From Himantopus leucocephalus (lineage: Eukaryota > Chordata > Aves > Charadriiformes > Recurvirostridae), in contig RSEF01000012.1 in assembly GCA_003993805.1 (NCBI GenBank), forward strand, positions 5,104,227 through 5,168,226: DNA of 64,000 nt. Reading direction: 5' to 3'. The notes below the pieces were generated by a model. That model did no database searches, had not been told where the DNA came from, and saw nothing but the letters and a program-made list of their open reading frames with translations. Every line of letters begins with the position of its first letter. Positions within the stretch are counted from its first letter, which is position 1. The position numbers and the translations under genes were made by a program. This document shows, in pieces, positions 12,557-24,745 of this stretch.

Positions 12557-12802
12557 TAAGTACTTCGTTCATACTGGTGAAGGCAGTCGTTCATAACCAT
12601 TACCCAGAAGGCACAGGTACGACTGGCAGCCTGGAACATACCAGTATGGTAAGAGTTACCTAGTGCCTCAGTGTGAAGTNTAAGTACTTCGTTCATACTG
12701 GTGAAGGCAGTCGTTCATAACCATCACCCAGAAGGCATAGGTATGACTGGCAGCCTGGAGCATACCAGTATGGTAAGAGTTACCTAGTGCCTCAGTGTGA
12801 AG
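12557..12802. repeat. 122-bp direct duplication around a single N (assembly join)
   Basis: The 122 bases at 12557-12678 recur at 12681-12802, separated by one extra base and an N at 12680. The copies differ at about five scattered positions, the level expected between two alleles. The single N at the junction points to an unresolved overlap of contig ends, not a genomic tandem repeat. Confidence 0.9.
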
Positions 12803-13639
12803 CGGGAAGCTCAGGCGATCTTTCACATAAGCGTGAGCTGAGGAAAAAGCTGGTTCTATGGAAAATACAGTCTGTCTTCAGAAGACTTTTGAAGTAATAG
12901 TGAAGTGTCCTAGATGTCCTCTGTATGAGTGGGTAAAATCCATTTACAAGGTGGTTTTCCCCCACTTTTTAAAGTATAACATAGCAAATTGATATGCAGC
13001 AGCAGTCTTTAAAAATGCTTTGATGAATATTAGGCAGCGATAGAAAAGGAAGAGAAAAATGTTTTCTGTAATACTAGAAATTAAGATGTACAAATAGTAT
13101 GCAATACTGAAATAAGTTACAGCTCCAAGAAGCTACTGCCTATTTCAACATCTGAGAAACTCTCTCAAAAAGGAATGCTAACAGCTGAGGGGGAAAAAAA
13201 ATAAGCCCTGCCAACAGAGGAAAATAAGGAACCCCAAAGCTTATTAACAAAAATGCTATAAAAAACCTTCCAAGGTTTATGTAAGTGACACACGTACTTA
13301 GATTTATCTAATAGTTACTTGTTGGTTTATGTTAGTTAAAAACAGACAGTAATATCACTCTGTTTTAAGTTATTTCTCCAGATCATCTAAAATCAAAACA
13401 GCACTGGTGTGTTCACATTCATTCTCCAACACCACACCACTACGTCCCACTGTTCACACACACACACACTGGTGCATCATTTCAGGCCGGCAGGTTGGCC
13501 CAGCGCCCCTCACCCAGCGTAGCCACGCAGCCGTGCTGGCAGCGCCAGGGACAATGTGAAACCCCAGTACAGGGTGTTCTGCCGTAACCTGCCCCGTAAC
13601 CCTGCGCCACCAGTCAGGGCTGCTCGCTGTGTTGCACAG

Positions 13640-14045
13640 CATTTGTTTAAGTGCCTTTCGAGACCATGTACACTTTTAGCTTCGACAGCATCCCGTGGCA
13701 ATGGATTCCACAGTTTGAACTACGTGCTTTGTTAAGTACCTTTTCTTCACGGGCTCTTTTTTTGTTTCTTTTTCACCTACAGTCTAATGGCTTAGTCTGC
13801 TATTGCCCTAGTTCTTGTATCAGGACAGAGAGAAAGCCATCGCTTCCTGCTTACCATCTTCATGTCACTCCTGAGTTCATCTCTCTGTTCAACAGCCTTT
13901 TTTCTCCAGGGTACTCATTTTTTCAAATAAAAACTGTTGCCACATCTTTGTCATCCTTGTGGCCCCTCTCACGTAAGAGCTAGAAAAGCTGTAGTCTTTC
14001 TTGAGATGAGGGTGCAGATGTGTGCTGTATTCAGGAACAGGACCT
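13640..14045 (-). mobile_element. Ancient CR1 LINE fragment (3' part, reverse orientation)
   Basis: The plus strand carries the landmarks of an inverted old CR1: a phrase near GGCAATGGATTCCACAG, then CCTAGTTCTTGTATCAGGA, then CTTGAGATGAGGGTGCAGA with GTATTCAGGA. These occur in the same order in old amniote CR1 copies read antisense. Divergence and small indels are heavy, so the boundaries are approximate and no coding capacity remains. The family is recognised from memory of the consensus, not by alignment. Confidence 0.7.
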
Positions 14046-17000
14046 TTGCTGAACTCATCACAAGTCTTCAGTGCTATTCTTCAGCCTGCTCGAGAGTCAC
14101 TTGGTTGCGTAAGTTCAAAATCTGCTATTGCCGCCTGACTCAAAACTCAACTCATTTATCACGGTACAAGTTAGGGTTAATCCGGTACCAGGCAACCAGT
14201 GACTTGAGAACCTCGGGACACAGCTTATTCTCTATGCCAAATTCCCCTGACATGTTTAGGAGGGAACAGCCAACAGAATAACAATATAATTTGTAACCGT
14301 TCGGATCCCCCCACTCTGCCCCCCTGCCTATCGCTTCTCCCTTTTAACTAATTACAAATTAGTAGTTGCAGATCAGCAGAATCGACCATAAAATCTAACC
14401 TTCAAGGTTTCACAGCTGGCGCTCAAGATGTTCTCTGAAAATCATGTGTTTCTTGCATCCTTCTTTATAGGCCAGATTTAGACACAATAAAGCAGCACTC
14501 CAACCACCAGGAAATACATTCTCACAGTGCTCCGTTTCGATCTTTTGCCAGCTTTGGTACCATTTCAATTCACAAGACTACTTTGCAGTATCAGCATTCA
14601 GAAGAAAGACATTTAGAATTGCATTGCTCTGAGCTAATGACTGATGCAAATGTGTGACTTAATGGCAGCACAACAGACTCTATATTTAAAGTACAGTAGC
14701 CTCATCTTGAATTACAGTACTGAAACAGCTACTGAACACAGCAAACTAATCCTTCACCACCCCTGAGGAAGCAAGCATGGAACTTCATAAATAGTACGCC
14801 TTTGCAGACTGTTTTTGTACCTGGACAACAGCCATTAGATAGCCTGGGAAATAACAACATGAAAAGACATTGCTAAAATCATTGTTCAAGTGATAAAGGC
14901 AATGCCGTGTAGAGATGGCTCATTCTTCTTGCTGCAATGCAGTATCTTTGGTGGCTGCAAGCCAAAATCTTAGTTTTCAACTAAATATTATCTGATCTAC
15001 TACAATTTAAATAACTATTTGGAGGCTGCAACACCACATACAGCTCCAGTAGATTCCTACTTTTCACTGCCTCAAAGAAAAAAAGATAAACCCTGTTCAG
15101 AATTATTATATTTTAATAAGCACAAGCTGTTTTTCAAAGGAAAAAACTTTTGTTTCCTCCACCAAAAATACTTGTAAAATGAAACAAAAAAATGTAGCTA
15201 CACCAGTTGTCTGAGGTTTTTTCCCTAGAACTGGGATTTCAACAACTTAGTGCTGCATTTACAGGGGGAGGAGGGGGGCGGGGCTCTCAAGTGAGCAGTG
15301 ACGAACAAACCTACTGAAATTCCCTAGCAAAAGAAATTTTCCATTTTACACAACAGCACTTATTTCACTCATCCTCACTTTAAACAAAAAAGTCACAGCC
15401 CTAAATATTGGTGAAGTGGCAGTTTTGCTGCAAAAAATAATAAAATGAAATAATAATAAATGAACGTTTCTGCAAAGACTTTTGGAAGAAGGGAGCAGCA
15501 AACTGAGAGCTGGGATCAGTCTGAGGCCAGGAAGCACAGCGCAGTAGGCAGACCTTCCCTAAAGACACCTAAAATTATTGAATTATCTCAGCAATCTCAG
15601 CAGACCACACCCTGGCCCTTTCTGTAGGCAGATAATTCCCTCTTCCGAAATTAGAACAACTCCTCTTCCGGGCAGGGAACAGTTTATACTCCACTCCTCA
15701 AAAATCTTCTCCTCTATTCATCTACCTTCAACCACATAATCTTAGCAAAAAAGAAGAAAAATAGCTAAAGCTTCTGCTTCCACATCAGGTATTATTTTTT
15801 CTGAGCCCAGCTGAAAATTTTACAGCACCGTGTAGAATAGTAACATGATAGCTCTGCCCTTGTGAAAATATACCAGCACTTCTGAGTCCCTCCTATTTAA
15901 ATATAAATAGCAAATCCTACAGACATCTGACTCCACTTGTAAAACAATTGTACATAAAATTATTTATAGAGTATTCATCAATTTCATATTATGAAATAAT
16001 TTTAGTTTAAAATCTAACTTTAAATGTCATTTTCTAATAGAAACTGAAAGTTTGTTACAATTTTTTTTAATTATTATTGAGGTAAGTCATTCTTGTTTCA
16101 GTGTTAGATGCTTTGTCTGAAAGGGCAATCAAAATTGCATGTCTTTGAAGATAATTATACTTCACTAAAATGCCACACGCACTGAACGAGGACAGAGATG
16201 CATCTCTTAGTTCAAACATAAGGGCAGAAAATTACATAGAAGGATTTCTGACCGTGTTTGAAAAATAATTTAAAAATACATACTACAAGTAAATCCAGCT
16301 GTCCAAACAGCTTTACCATCCCCCGACTCCACTGCGCCTTAGAAATCAGTGTATGTAACTCTGGACTCCATCTTCAGTGGTGAATCTGCCAGCGCATCTC
16401 CACTGGCTTAAAAAATAGCTAGCAATTAATATCGGTGAGAACCTGAGCAAACATCAGGCAGCGGGACGCTATTACATCAGCCATACCCATCACCCTTTAC
16501 TTCCCTTCTAACAGAGGTATTCAAGCTACTTGCAGGTTTATTTTACCAAAATTATACATGATTCCAACCCTAAATTCATTTCTCCAACACTTGAAAAACA
16601 GACATTGTTTTCCATGTTTCTCCCCAATGAATCATAACCGAGGCTCCAGCACTTACCAAGCATCATGTGCTCAGATGGATGTCATACCAAAACCACACAC
16701 ATCCTGACTGTTAGCTGAAAGTCTGCTTCAGTTTGCTTCTAAATAATGTTTGTTAATTGAAAGCAATGTTTCAGTCCTCCTCAGGAACCAGTTCAAAGGT
16801 AGCTAAAATGCATTGTTCTTAGTATTTTTTGTTGTTGTTGTACACCCTTTAAATGCGGCTGTTCTGTTCCCTGGCACAGAGTGGCGGTAATTCACACTCA
16901 TCTTACAGGAACAGACTAAGGCTGCCAGCTGCTTAAGGAAAAGGAAAAAAAAGAGGCCCACCGAAGGGGACACTTTTGCTTGCACTCACTTCCAGCCTGC

Positions 17001-17495
17001 AGATCCTTAAGGAACAGATGCCAAAAGTATTACTGTACCTCCCAGTGAAGAAATCACAGGCGTTTCACACTCCCTTTGGCAGAAAATAGAGCTCTAACTC
17101 GAAATGGTTGTACTGTAGGAGTGTGTTTCACTTGCAGAAAGAACAAGTATCCATTCACAGTGCTTTTTAATCATCATTTTAGATGTTTTCTTTACACAAA
17201 CACAATGCATAATACTGCTTAAGAGTAAACTTTCATTTGTGTAACCTAATTCATGTATGATTTTAGTATTTTCAGCATCTTTATGATATTCTTTTTCTAA
17301 CATCTTTTACTGTATTTATTCACAAACTCTTAAGTCTGAAAGAGGACAGCTGCTTTTGTTAAAGACTACTTAAGAATTTATAATCCACTGATACAAAATA
17401 CCTTCTCCACATGATGGGGATCATTTCCTGCAAAAGTATCTACTTGCATACATTAATTTTGTTGCTGTGAGGTAGGAAAACAAGAATTTAAGGCG

Positions 17496-17595
17496 NNNNN
17501 NNNNNNNNNNNNNNNNNNNNNNNNNNNNNNNNNNNNNNNNNNNNNNNNNNNNNNNNNNNNNNNNNNNNNNNNNNNNNNNNNNNNNNNNNNNNNNN
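17496..17595. other. Assembly gap (100 N)
   Basis: Exactly 100 N, the conventional placeholder for a gap of unknown size, inside the large VGLL4 intron. Confidence 0.99.
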
Positions 17596-18682
17596 TACCT
17601 ATTTTCTCCTGCTCTCTCCACTCCTCTCTATTCAGAATTCTGCAGTTCCTTCCTTTACAAAGTTTCAATTCACAAATTTTTTTTTTTTTAGCTCAATGCT
17701 GCAGCCAATGGAAAGACCTTTGAGATGGGAAGTCAAAATAAAACCATTGAAAAAATACTAACAAGAAATCAGATAATCTTACATATAAACAAACACTGGT
17801 CACACTTTCTATATTTACCCCCACCAAAAAAAGATTTTCAGAGATAAAATCTTGGACCAGATAGTTACTTGCAAATGTAATCAACCAGACGAACAGATTT
17901 CACAGTAAAAGAAATAAATTCATAATAAGCTGTGAAATGCATAAAGGAGTGTCCCATTACCGCCTGCCTGCACCGAGCAAAAACATTCAGATACAGAAGA
18001 GCTTCCCTTCCTGAAGGCTTAATATTCACAAGTATGAAAGAATGCAAGAGAACCGCATGATGTAAGACCTTAGTCAAAAGCCAAACCCACAAAACTGAAA
18101 TCTAAATCTAATGTACAGTAAAATCAATTAACACAATCTCAGATCCTACTTACATTTTCTCACAGGAATTTTTTTTTAATCTTTGGCCATCTTTTCTCTA
18201 ACACTCATAGGACTGTTTTGAAAGGTAGCACCAGTTGCTTTATAATGGCAATCAATCATTCCATCCCTAAGTAAAACTCTGGGATTTATTACTTGACAAA
18301 TTACGTCACTGCTGGAACATACGCATACACATACAATCCAGAAATGATGACAAAGTTACCTTACCGCAATAGGTACAGACTACATGTTACCTGTAAAAAT
18401 CAAAGCCTGTAATTCAACTTTACCAAAAAAAGAAAAAAAAAATTACCCCAGAACCTCTGTTCTGCAATTCTACTGCCTGCCTGCTCAACTCCAAACCTCC
18501 CACATTTAGGTTCTCATTTTGTGTGGTAGACCTGATGGCTCATTTTAAAGTACCATAATTTTTGAAGAGGTTTTATGTGAGGCCATACCCGAGATGTAAA
18601 CAACAAAATTTTAACATATAATAAATATCTGGAAAAAATCTGAAATGGTAACTGATCTCATTAATCTTGCTGAGGTTAACCA

Positions 18683-18920
18683 TAAATATGAATTAGTCTG
18701 TTAAGAAAATTAAATATATTTTTAAAAAGTCACTAACACCTCAAAAAGTGGAGGCAGAACATTTCAGTATCAAGTGTCTAGGTATAACTGGACATTGCAG
18801 NGTAAATATGAATTAGTCTGTTAAGAAAATTAAATACATTTTTAAAAAGTCACTAACACCTCAAAAAGTGGAGGCGGAACATTTCAGTATCAAGTGTCTA
18901 GGTATAACTGGACATTGCAG
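18683..18920. repeat. 118-bp direct duplication around a single N (assembly join)
   Basis: Bases 18683-18800 recur at 18803-18920 with an N at 18801. Only two substitutions separate the copies. The pattern is the same as at 12.6 kb and is best read as overlapping contig ends joined without merging. Confidence 0.9.
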
Positions 18921-21819
18921 TAATTATAAAAAGTTTCCTAAAATGCACTATGATTTCTGGAGCATAAACATAAGCCCATTTCACCTCTCCAAAGTTTTGT
19001 TTAACTATACCTAGGTGGAAACCAACAACTGAATACAACTCCCATCACCTCTGACCGAGTTTTCAAGGACCGAGGACAAAAACTATTCCGCCTCCTGCCA
19101 ACAGCATTAGCCAAAATGGAGAAACTTTCTGGTCCTCTAACCTGAAACATGGCATCACTGGCTTCCCTGTCCTAACGACAGTCTTAACAGCCTGTCAGAG
19201 GAACAGCACATTTCTCGGAAAGGAGAAAGGAGTTGTAATCAAACCTTTAAGATTTACCTGATTCAGCCACCTCACCATAACCCCCTCTTCAAAGAATGAC
19301 AGTGGCTCCAGTTGCCTTTGAAAAACCTGCACAACACACTAGAAAAATGCGTAAGTGAAGAACTATTTCTGCCAACTGTGAAGACCAAAAGACAGAAGAT
19401 GTGAACGTTTCAGAAGCTGAAGGCGGCTCTGCGGTCTGCCTTTAGAAGACGCTGCCACTACAGTTAGAGAGAGGACTTTTTTTGGAAGGTAGTTTCAGTA
19501 GAACTGCAAAACTCAGACTTAAAACAGACACCTGAAACTCAATCCTATGGTTACCAGTCAGGACCCAGAACTAAGGTTTCATTTCTAGCTCAAAAGTAAA
19601 CTATACAGAAGTCAGCGTACCATCTGGGTGCTTGAAGGCACAATAACCTTATTCTGAGAAAGTCAAATGAAGCCGGTGAAATAGCGCAGAGCCTGCCAAT
19701 GTTCACATCTGGAGAGTGAGTCAGGCTACTGCATATATTGGGACGAACAGAACATGATCTAGAAAGACAAGTCAACGCTGGAATGGAAACTAGAAGTATC
19801 CATGCAGAAGTCTGAACTGTTTCATGTCCATAAGGCACAATGAATTGCTTGGAGGGGAAAAACATCCAGAAAAGCAAATGATAAAAGATGAGGCTGAAGG
19901 GACACTCCAAACTTTCCCTAAAATTTCTAACAAGGGGGAAGGAAAATTTGACAGTATAAGGAAAGAGCGAAGAAGCTTCCATGAAAACAGCTAGAAGGTC
20001 AGAGGGGTTACTGGAAAGACTCAGAGACAGCTATAAAATGATTAATTTGTACCCACAACTGCAATGCCCACCCAAACACTTCTGGTAGACATTTCCTCTT
20101 ATGTCCTACCAATTCATGTGCTGGGTCACGTGCGGCTTTTATAATTCAGCCATATTAACATCCTTTTGAAGTCAAACTTGGCACATGCAACAAACCTTTT
20201 ATACTGAGTCACTGGAAAATACTGTAAAAACTATTTATGATATGACAGAGAAAACTACAGGCCAATGCCAGGAGAAAGCTTGCACATAAAATAGATGCAG
20301 CAGTGGGTCGTGTCCTAGTGCAACAAAATTAGCCACATACATGTGTGCTCAATATTGCCAGGGTACATCAGTCTGTTCTGCAGGCTCTGGGAAAACTTGG
20401 TGGTGTTGAAACTCAATGGTGAAACTGTGCAGAACTGTTAGAGGAAATAAAAAATGGCAGTTACAATTTCTTACAGTATTTTCAGGGTTGTTCCTTACAA
20501 TATTTTCGACTTTTTTATTTGGAAAAAAAATAATTTCATTCATCACTCAATGCCTGTCATGCAACTATTTTTGTAGAAGCGGGTACCATCTTAAGTAAAT
20601 CTGTGAACCCCAAATTCTCAACAGTTTATGGAATTTTATTTAGTTCAATCACATAAAAGACTGTATCAGGTAGAATCTTACAGTAGAGCAGCAGATTAAT
20701 CATTTCCTTCAAATAGATGACATAGGACATAAAAGATATCAACAACATGAGAATGGCAAGTTTATTTAGGAAGAGCTTTAACAACACAAGCCAGTCTCTG
20801 AAAATGCAGTCACAGTGCTAGAATTAACTGTGTCAAATTGTCAGCAGATGGGATTATAGAGCTTTCTTTTCCAAGCTCAACAGTTCTTAAGAGAAAGCGG
20901 GAAAATGGCCTGGATCATTAAAGTTTACAAGTTATGGTCTCTATCCATCAGATACACAATGTAACATTAGTTGACGTGAAGCAGGAAAAGCTGAGAAAGT
21001 ACATCAATTCATTTCCAGACAAATTTCAAAAATTCTAAAAAAAGCGAGGCTTTAGACCTTTCGACTGGGACCAGTGTTCAAATAACAGGTTTTGAGAAAT
21101 GAGATTTTTTCATGGACTGTTTTATAAAAGGAATAAACATTTCATTAAAAGTTTATTGAAACTGTTTGCAATTGCTAATAAAATCTGCATTACTGAAGCC
21201 TCTAGAAGCACTATAAATTCAATAACAGCTTCATTATATTTTGCACGACTACTCATACCAACATCGTAAAATAATTCCTTTGAAAAGCTGATGCCCAACC
21301 CAACCACAGCAGTAGCAGTTACATGAGTCTGAAAGGGTACTTCTGCAGTTAAGGTGCCCAAGTTAACCAGCAAATTCTACAATCAACACTATCCTCTCAC
21401 AGAAACTTCTGGTTTAAGGAAGAATTTAGTTAGAAAAGCAAATCACAAGCAGAAATGTTTGGGGATTTTATTTCCCCCCTTTTTAAAAGACTGACTTACG
21501 AACACTAAAAGTTACTGATTAAAAACGTGACTGGAAGATTCGGGAAGCATCCTTCCTTATCATTCAGATAGCAAGAAGTCGGCCATGTCCGTACAGCTCA
21601 AACACACACGCCTCAAACAACTCTTGACAGACGAGGACTTTAAAGAGAGGACTTTGACAGCAACATATGAATCGACCTTAACTTGACTGTAATGTGCGAC
21701 TCCTCCATTATTTACAGTAACTGTACATCTGTGCCACATTAAAGACTACATGAAGCAGTAACTGGAGTGTGCTGAGACTTCTCCCCAGATGTTTTGGGAA
21801 GTTTTTCTCATGGCTTTAC

Positions 21820-22930
21820 CACACTCGTGCCTCCCCCGTCCCTCCTCGCCAGGTAGGGCGGGCTGCGCGCAGGGCCCGGGGAGGACTGACACCCCCTGCC
21901 CGCCACACGCGGGCCCGCAGGTACACCAAGCCAACAAATTCGCTCTGCTTTCTATGTTCAGGTTTCCAGGGTATTTTAGGAACAATATTTACATTGTGAA
22001 TGAGCAACCTTGGAGAGCTGCTGAGCAGCAGTTTGTTTACAGCGTTCGCGGAGTTATGTAAGAAATTTAAAGGAGGACGCGAGTTCCGCCAGGCGGTACG
22101 GCCACGGGTATCTGATTTAGTCAACATCACGGCAACTACAAAGCACAGCGGATTCCAGCAACATTTTCCATTGGGGGAAGTGGTCAAATAACTGAGGTCA
22201 AAACCTTGAGGCATCAATGGCGGCACAGCCCTTTTATTTCCCTTGTCGTTTTCTTTGGGGATAAATCCTCCAGGCAAACCATACCCCCCCCGGCCCCCTC
22301 CCCCCCCCTTCCCAGCCCCGGGGGGCCGCGGGGTGTCCCTCAGCTCCGGGGCCGGGCCCCGCCGAGCGCAGGGGCCGCGGTGCGAGTCCCGGTACTAACC
22401 GACCTCGGGGTGAGCACGGCCCGGTACTAACCTCGGGGTGAGCATGGCCCGGGCGCAGGAAGGCGGCCGCCTCCCCCCCTCGCCGTCCCCCGGCCCGCCC
22501 GGGGCCTCACCAGCTCGGCGAGCGGCCGAGGCGCGCAGCGCGGCCCCGCCGCCTCGTCACGATAAGAGTCCCCCCGCGCCGCCCGCCCCGGCCCCCCTCA
22601 GGGCGGCCATCTTCCAGCGGCGGTCCGGCGGGGAGCCGGCCCGGTACCTCAGGGGGGCTCATCGGCGTCCCCCCCCNGGTTATCCTTAGCGTGAAGGACG
22701 CAGCACCGCAACGCAGCGACTTGGGGGCCCGATTCGCCTCCATTTGTCCACGCTCCGCTTCAGGGGAGAGCGGGGGAAAGGCTGGCTGCGGGGTAGGGCG
22801 CTTACTGGGAAGGTAAAGGGGGCCCGGGATGGCCAGGGACAGCCTGAGGAGTACTTTTCACCTTTCAACGCTGAGAAATAATGCCACCGGTTGGGAGTCA
22901 GCACTCGGCCGTTTCGCAGGAAGGAGTTAA
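21820..22930. promoter_or_regulatory. CpG island, candidate internal VGLL4 promoter
   Basis: This is the most GC- and CpG-dense stretch of the window (core about 22270-22700) in an otherwise AT-rich intron. It has GC-box-like CCGCCC runs, an AAGATGGC element on the minus strand (22613-22606) of the kind YY1 binds near start sites, and an inverted CCAAT (ATTGG near 22169). There is no TATA box. On the minus strand a good donor GCTG/GTGAGG ends a possible first exon at 22511; on the plus strand AAGGTAAAG near 22810 and two GGGGTGAGC sites are donor-like. Transcripts from it would skip the 29.5-kb exon. Strand and use are inferred. A single N sits at 22677. Confidence 0.6.
22388..22447. repeat. 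Imperfect two-copy tandem repeat in the CpG island
   Basis: A unit that starts CCCGGTACTAACC and ends CTCGGGGTGAGCA(C/T)GG occurs twice, as 32 bp (22388-22419) and 28 bp (22420-22447); the second lacks four bases. Each copy carries a GGGGTGAGC splice-donor-like motif on the plus strand. Confidence 0.85.
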
Positions 22931-24675
22931 AAGGCAGCTCGCCTGGTTTTGTAGCGCGTTACAGCGTGAGGGAAAATGAAAGGAGACTGTCCGGTCCAGC
23001 ACTTCCAGTCTGGGGAAAAAAATCTACTTATTCGACTAGAAATTAATGTAACGTTTTATTCCAAATCTTACCCTTACAGAGTCATTGTCTATAGCAACCG
23101 TGTCCATAACATTCTAATTCTCAAGAGCGCAACTTTCTAGCAAATGGTACATCTGTCAAACTGCAGGAAACATCTGGGAAAATGGTTAAATAAAAAGAAG
23201 TGAGATTAAACCTTTGTTTCCATATGGTTAGGATATACATCTAGAATACGTTTGTAAACGTTACTGGTTCTTTTCTTGCCTGTTGCTGAGCTATCAGACT
23301 TTCGGACTGGTGTTGGATTTCACACCGGTGTAGAGATATGATAATTTAGACGATGTAAAATTTCCCTTTAACGAAAACGAGGAGCGGCCCCTTGGGTAAA
23401 AAGGCGACGGCGGGGCTCAAGGGACGGTGTTCTGTTCCTGCGGGCACAGGGCTGTGTGTCACCTGCGGCAATGGGCGATCCCTGGTGCCGGCACCCCTCT
23501 GCCAGGGTGAGGGACACAGCTTTGTCCTTCGCAAGGAAGCTCCGAGCCTTAACGCCCTACGGAAGTTTTATGCTCCTTTACAGAAGAAGGAAAATGAAAG
23601 TGGAAAACATTACATCAAAGCAGAATTCTGGAGCTAGCTCATAAAAACCTTTCTGTTTGCAAGTGGAGACACCTGAACTAACATTGCCTGATTTTTCAAG
23701 TACTTAAAACATACACCCGAATTTTGACAGATCAGGTCTTTCTGTGAAGGACTGATAAGCTATCAATCAATTTTTAGCCCTGAAACTGTTCATAACAAGA
23801 ATTCACATGTGCTTGGCTACACCCTCCTGAACTGAAAGGGACTCGAGTACTTTCTGACATTCCCCCCTTTGGATAAGAATTTCTGTGTTAAATATTAACT
23901 CAGATACATTAGCTCTTTCAAGTCCATCTCTGAAGGTTCAATTTAGTGTACATTTGTTGGAAACAATTTAAGAACAATTCTGTGCAGTGGGTGATGTCCA
24001 TTAATAAATGAGAAAATATATCTGATTGATTTGGTCCATCATTCAAGCAATGCATACAAGAAAAGAAAAAAAATAAATTAGGAAAAGCGGTTTGAAACCT
24101 GCTCTGTAATCCTTTGTCCACTGTAATCAAGAGCCACATTGTACCAGTTCCACTGGCAGCACTGAGGATTTCAGCTTCAACAGGACTGCTTTGAAAACAC
24201 CAGGTTAATCCTAAAATACTTCAAAGGCATATTCGTGCCAAGAGAACTGAGCGAAGATGCCTGCAAGCATATGAGAGACATTTTGGGTGTTCCGAGTAGA
24301 GTGTGTCGGGTTGGTTTTTTTTTTCCCCAATTTCAATTTGTCACAATAAAATAACAGCGTAAACATATTTCTTAATACCACATGAAGTTTGGAACCAAAA
24401 AAGCAGTAGTTAGCAGCAAATAACTTTTCTGAAAACTCCCACGCTACCTCTGCAATCCAGTTCTAAATCTTTTCAAGACCTGCTTGGAGCTGGAGCCAGC
24501 CTCCACCACAATGGGGACCTGATCCTCTGCAGAACGTTTCCACCCTGTGTTTTCAGCCAGGGTCAGGGAATGATATGGAGGAAGGCAAGTCCTCCTCTAA
24601 TAAGAAGCGTGAGTACTTCATATCTAACTCAAAATTCCTTGCTTTGAGCTACTACAAGCTCAAAGAGGACACAGC

Positions 24676-24745
24676 TGGCCCTGCTTCGAGCAGGAGGTTG
24701 GATGAAATTACCTCCTCAAGCCTGTTCTAACCTGAATTGATGCTC
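24676..24745 (+). mobile_element. Degraded CR1 3' end
   Basis: The phrase CCTGCTTCGAGCAGGAGG, then TTGGATGAAATTACCTCCT and TTCTAACCTGAATTGATGCTC, follows the 3' end of avian CR1 in order: GAGCAGGGGGTTGGA, the GA-CTCC block, TTCCAACCT, and a decayed terminal octamer. It is truncated and well diverged, and sits in the large VGLL4 intron in the plus orientation. Confidence 0.65.

Noticed and set aside
12557..12802. Regularly spaced repeats as a CRISPR-like or satellite array
   Set aside because: Only two copies, with an N at the junction; an assembly overlap explains it.
13449..13470. (CA)n run as a regulatory Z-DNA element
   Set aside because: Only about ten units; ordinary microsatellite next to an old CR1.
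17421..17668. Open frames running through the 100-N gap
   Set aside because: The frame is only open because N was translated as X. The same applies to 37408-37752 and 49507-49743.
21789..22689. Several open frames of 60-153 codons on both strands across the CpG island
   Set aside because: Products are Pro/Arg/Ala-rich in every frame, as expected of GC-rich DNA, and none matches a protein or the VGLL4 first exons.
22511..22743. Coding first exon of VGLL4 starting MEANRAPK on the minus strand
   Set aside because: Splicing from the donor at 22511 to the 11850 exon in that frame creates TGA at the junction, so it cannot be an in-frame N-terminus.
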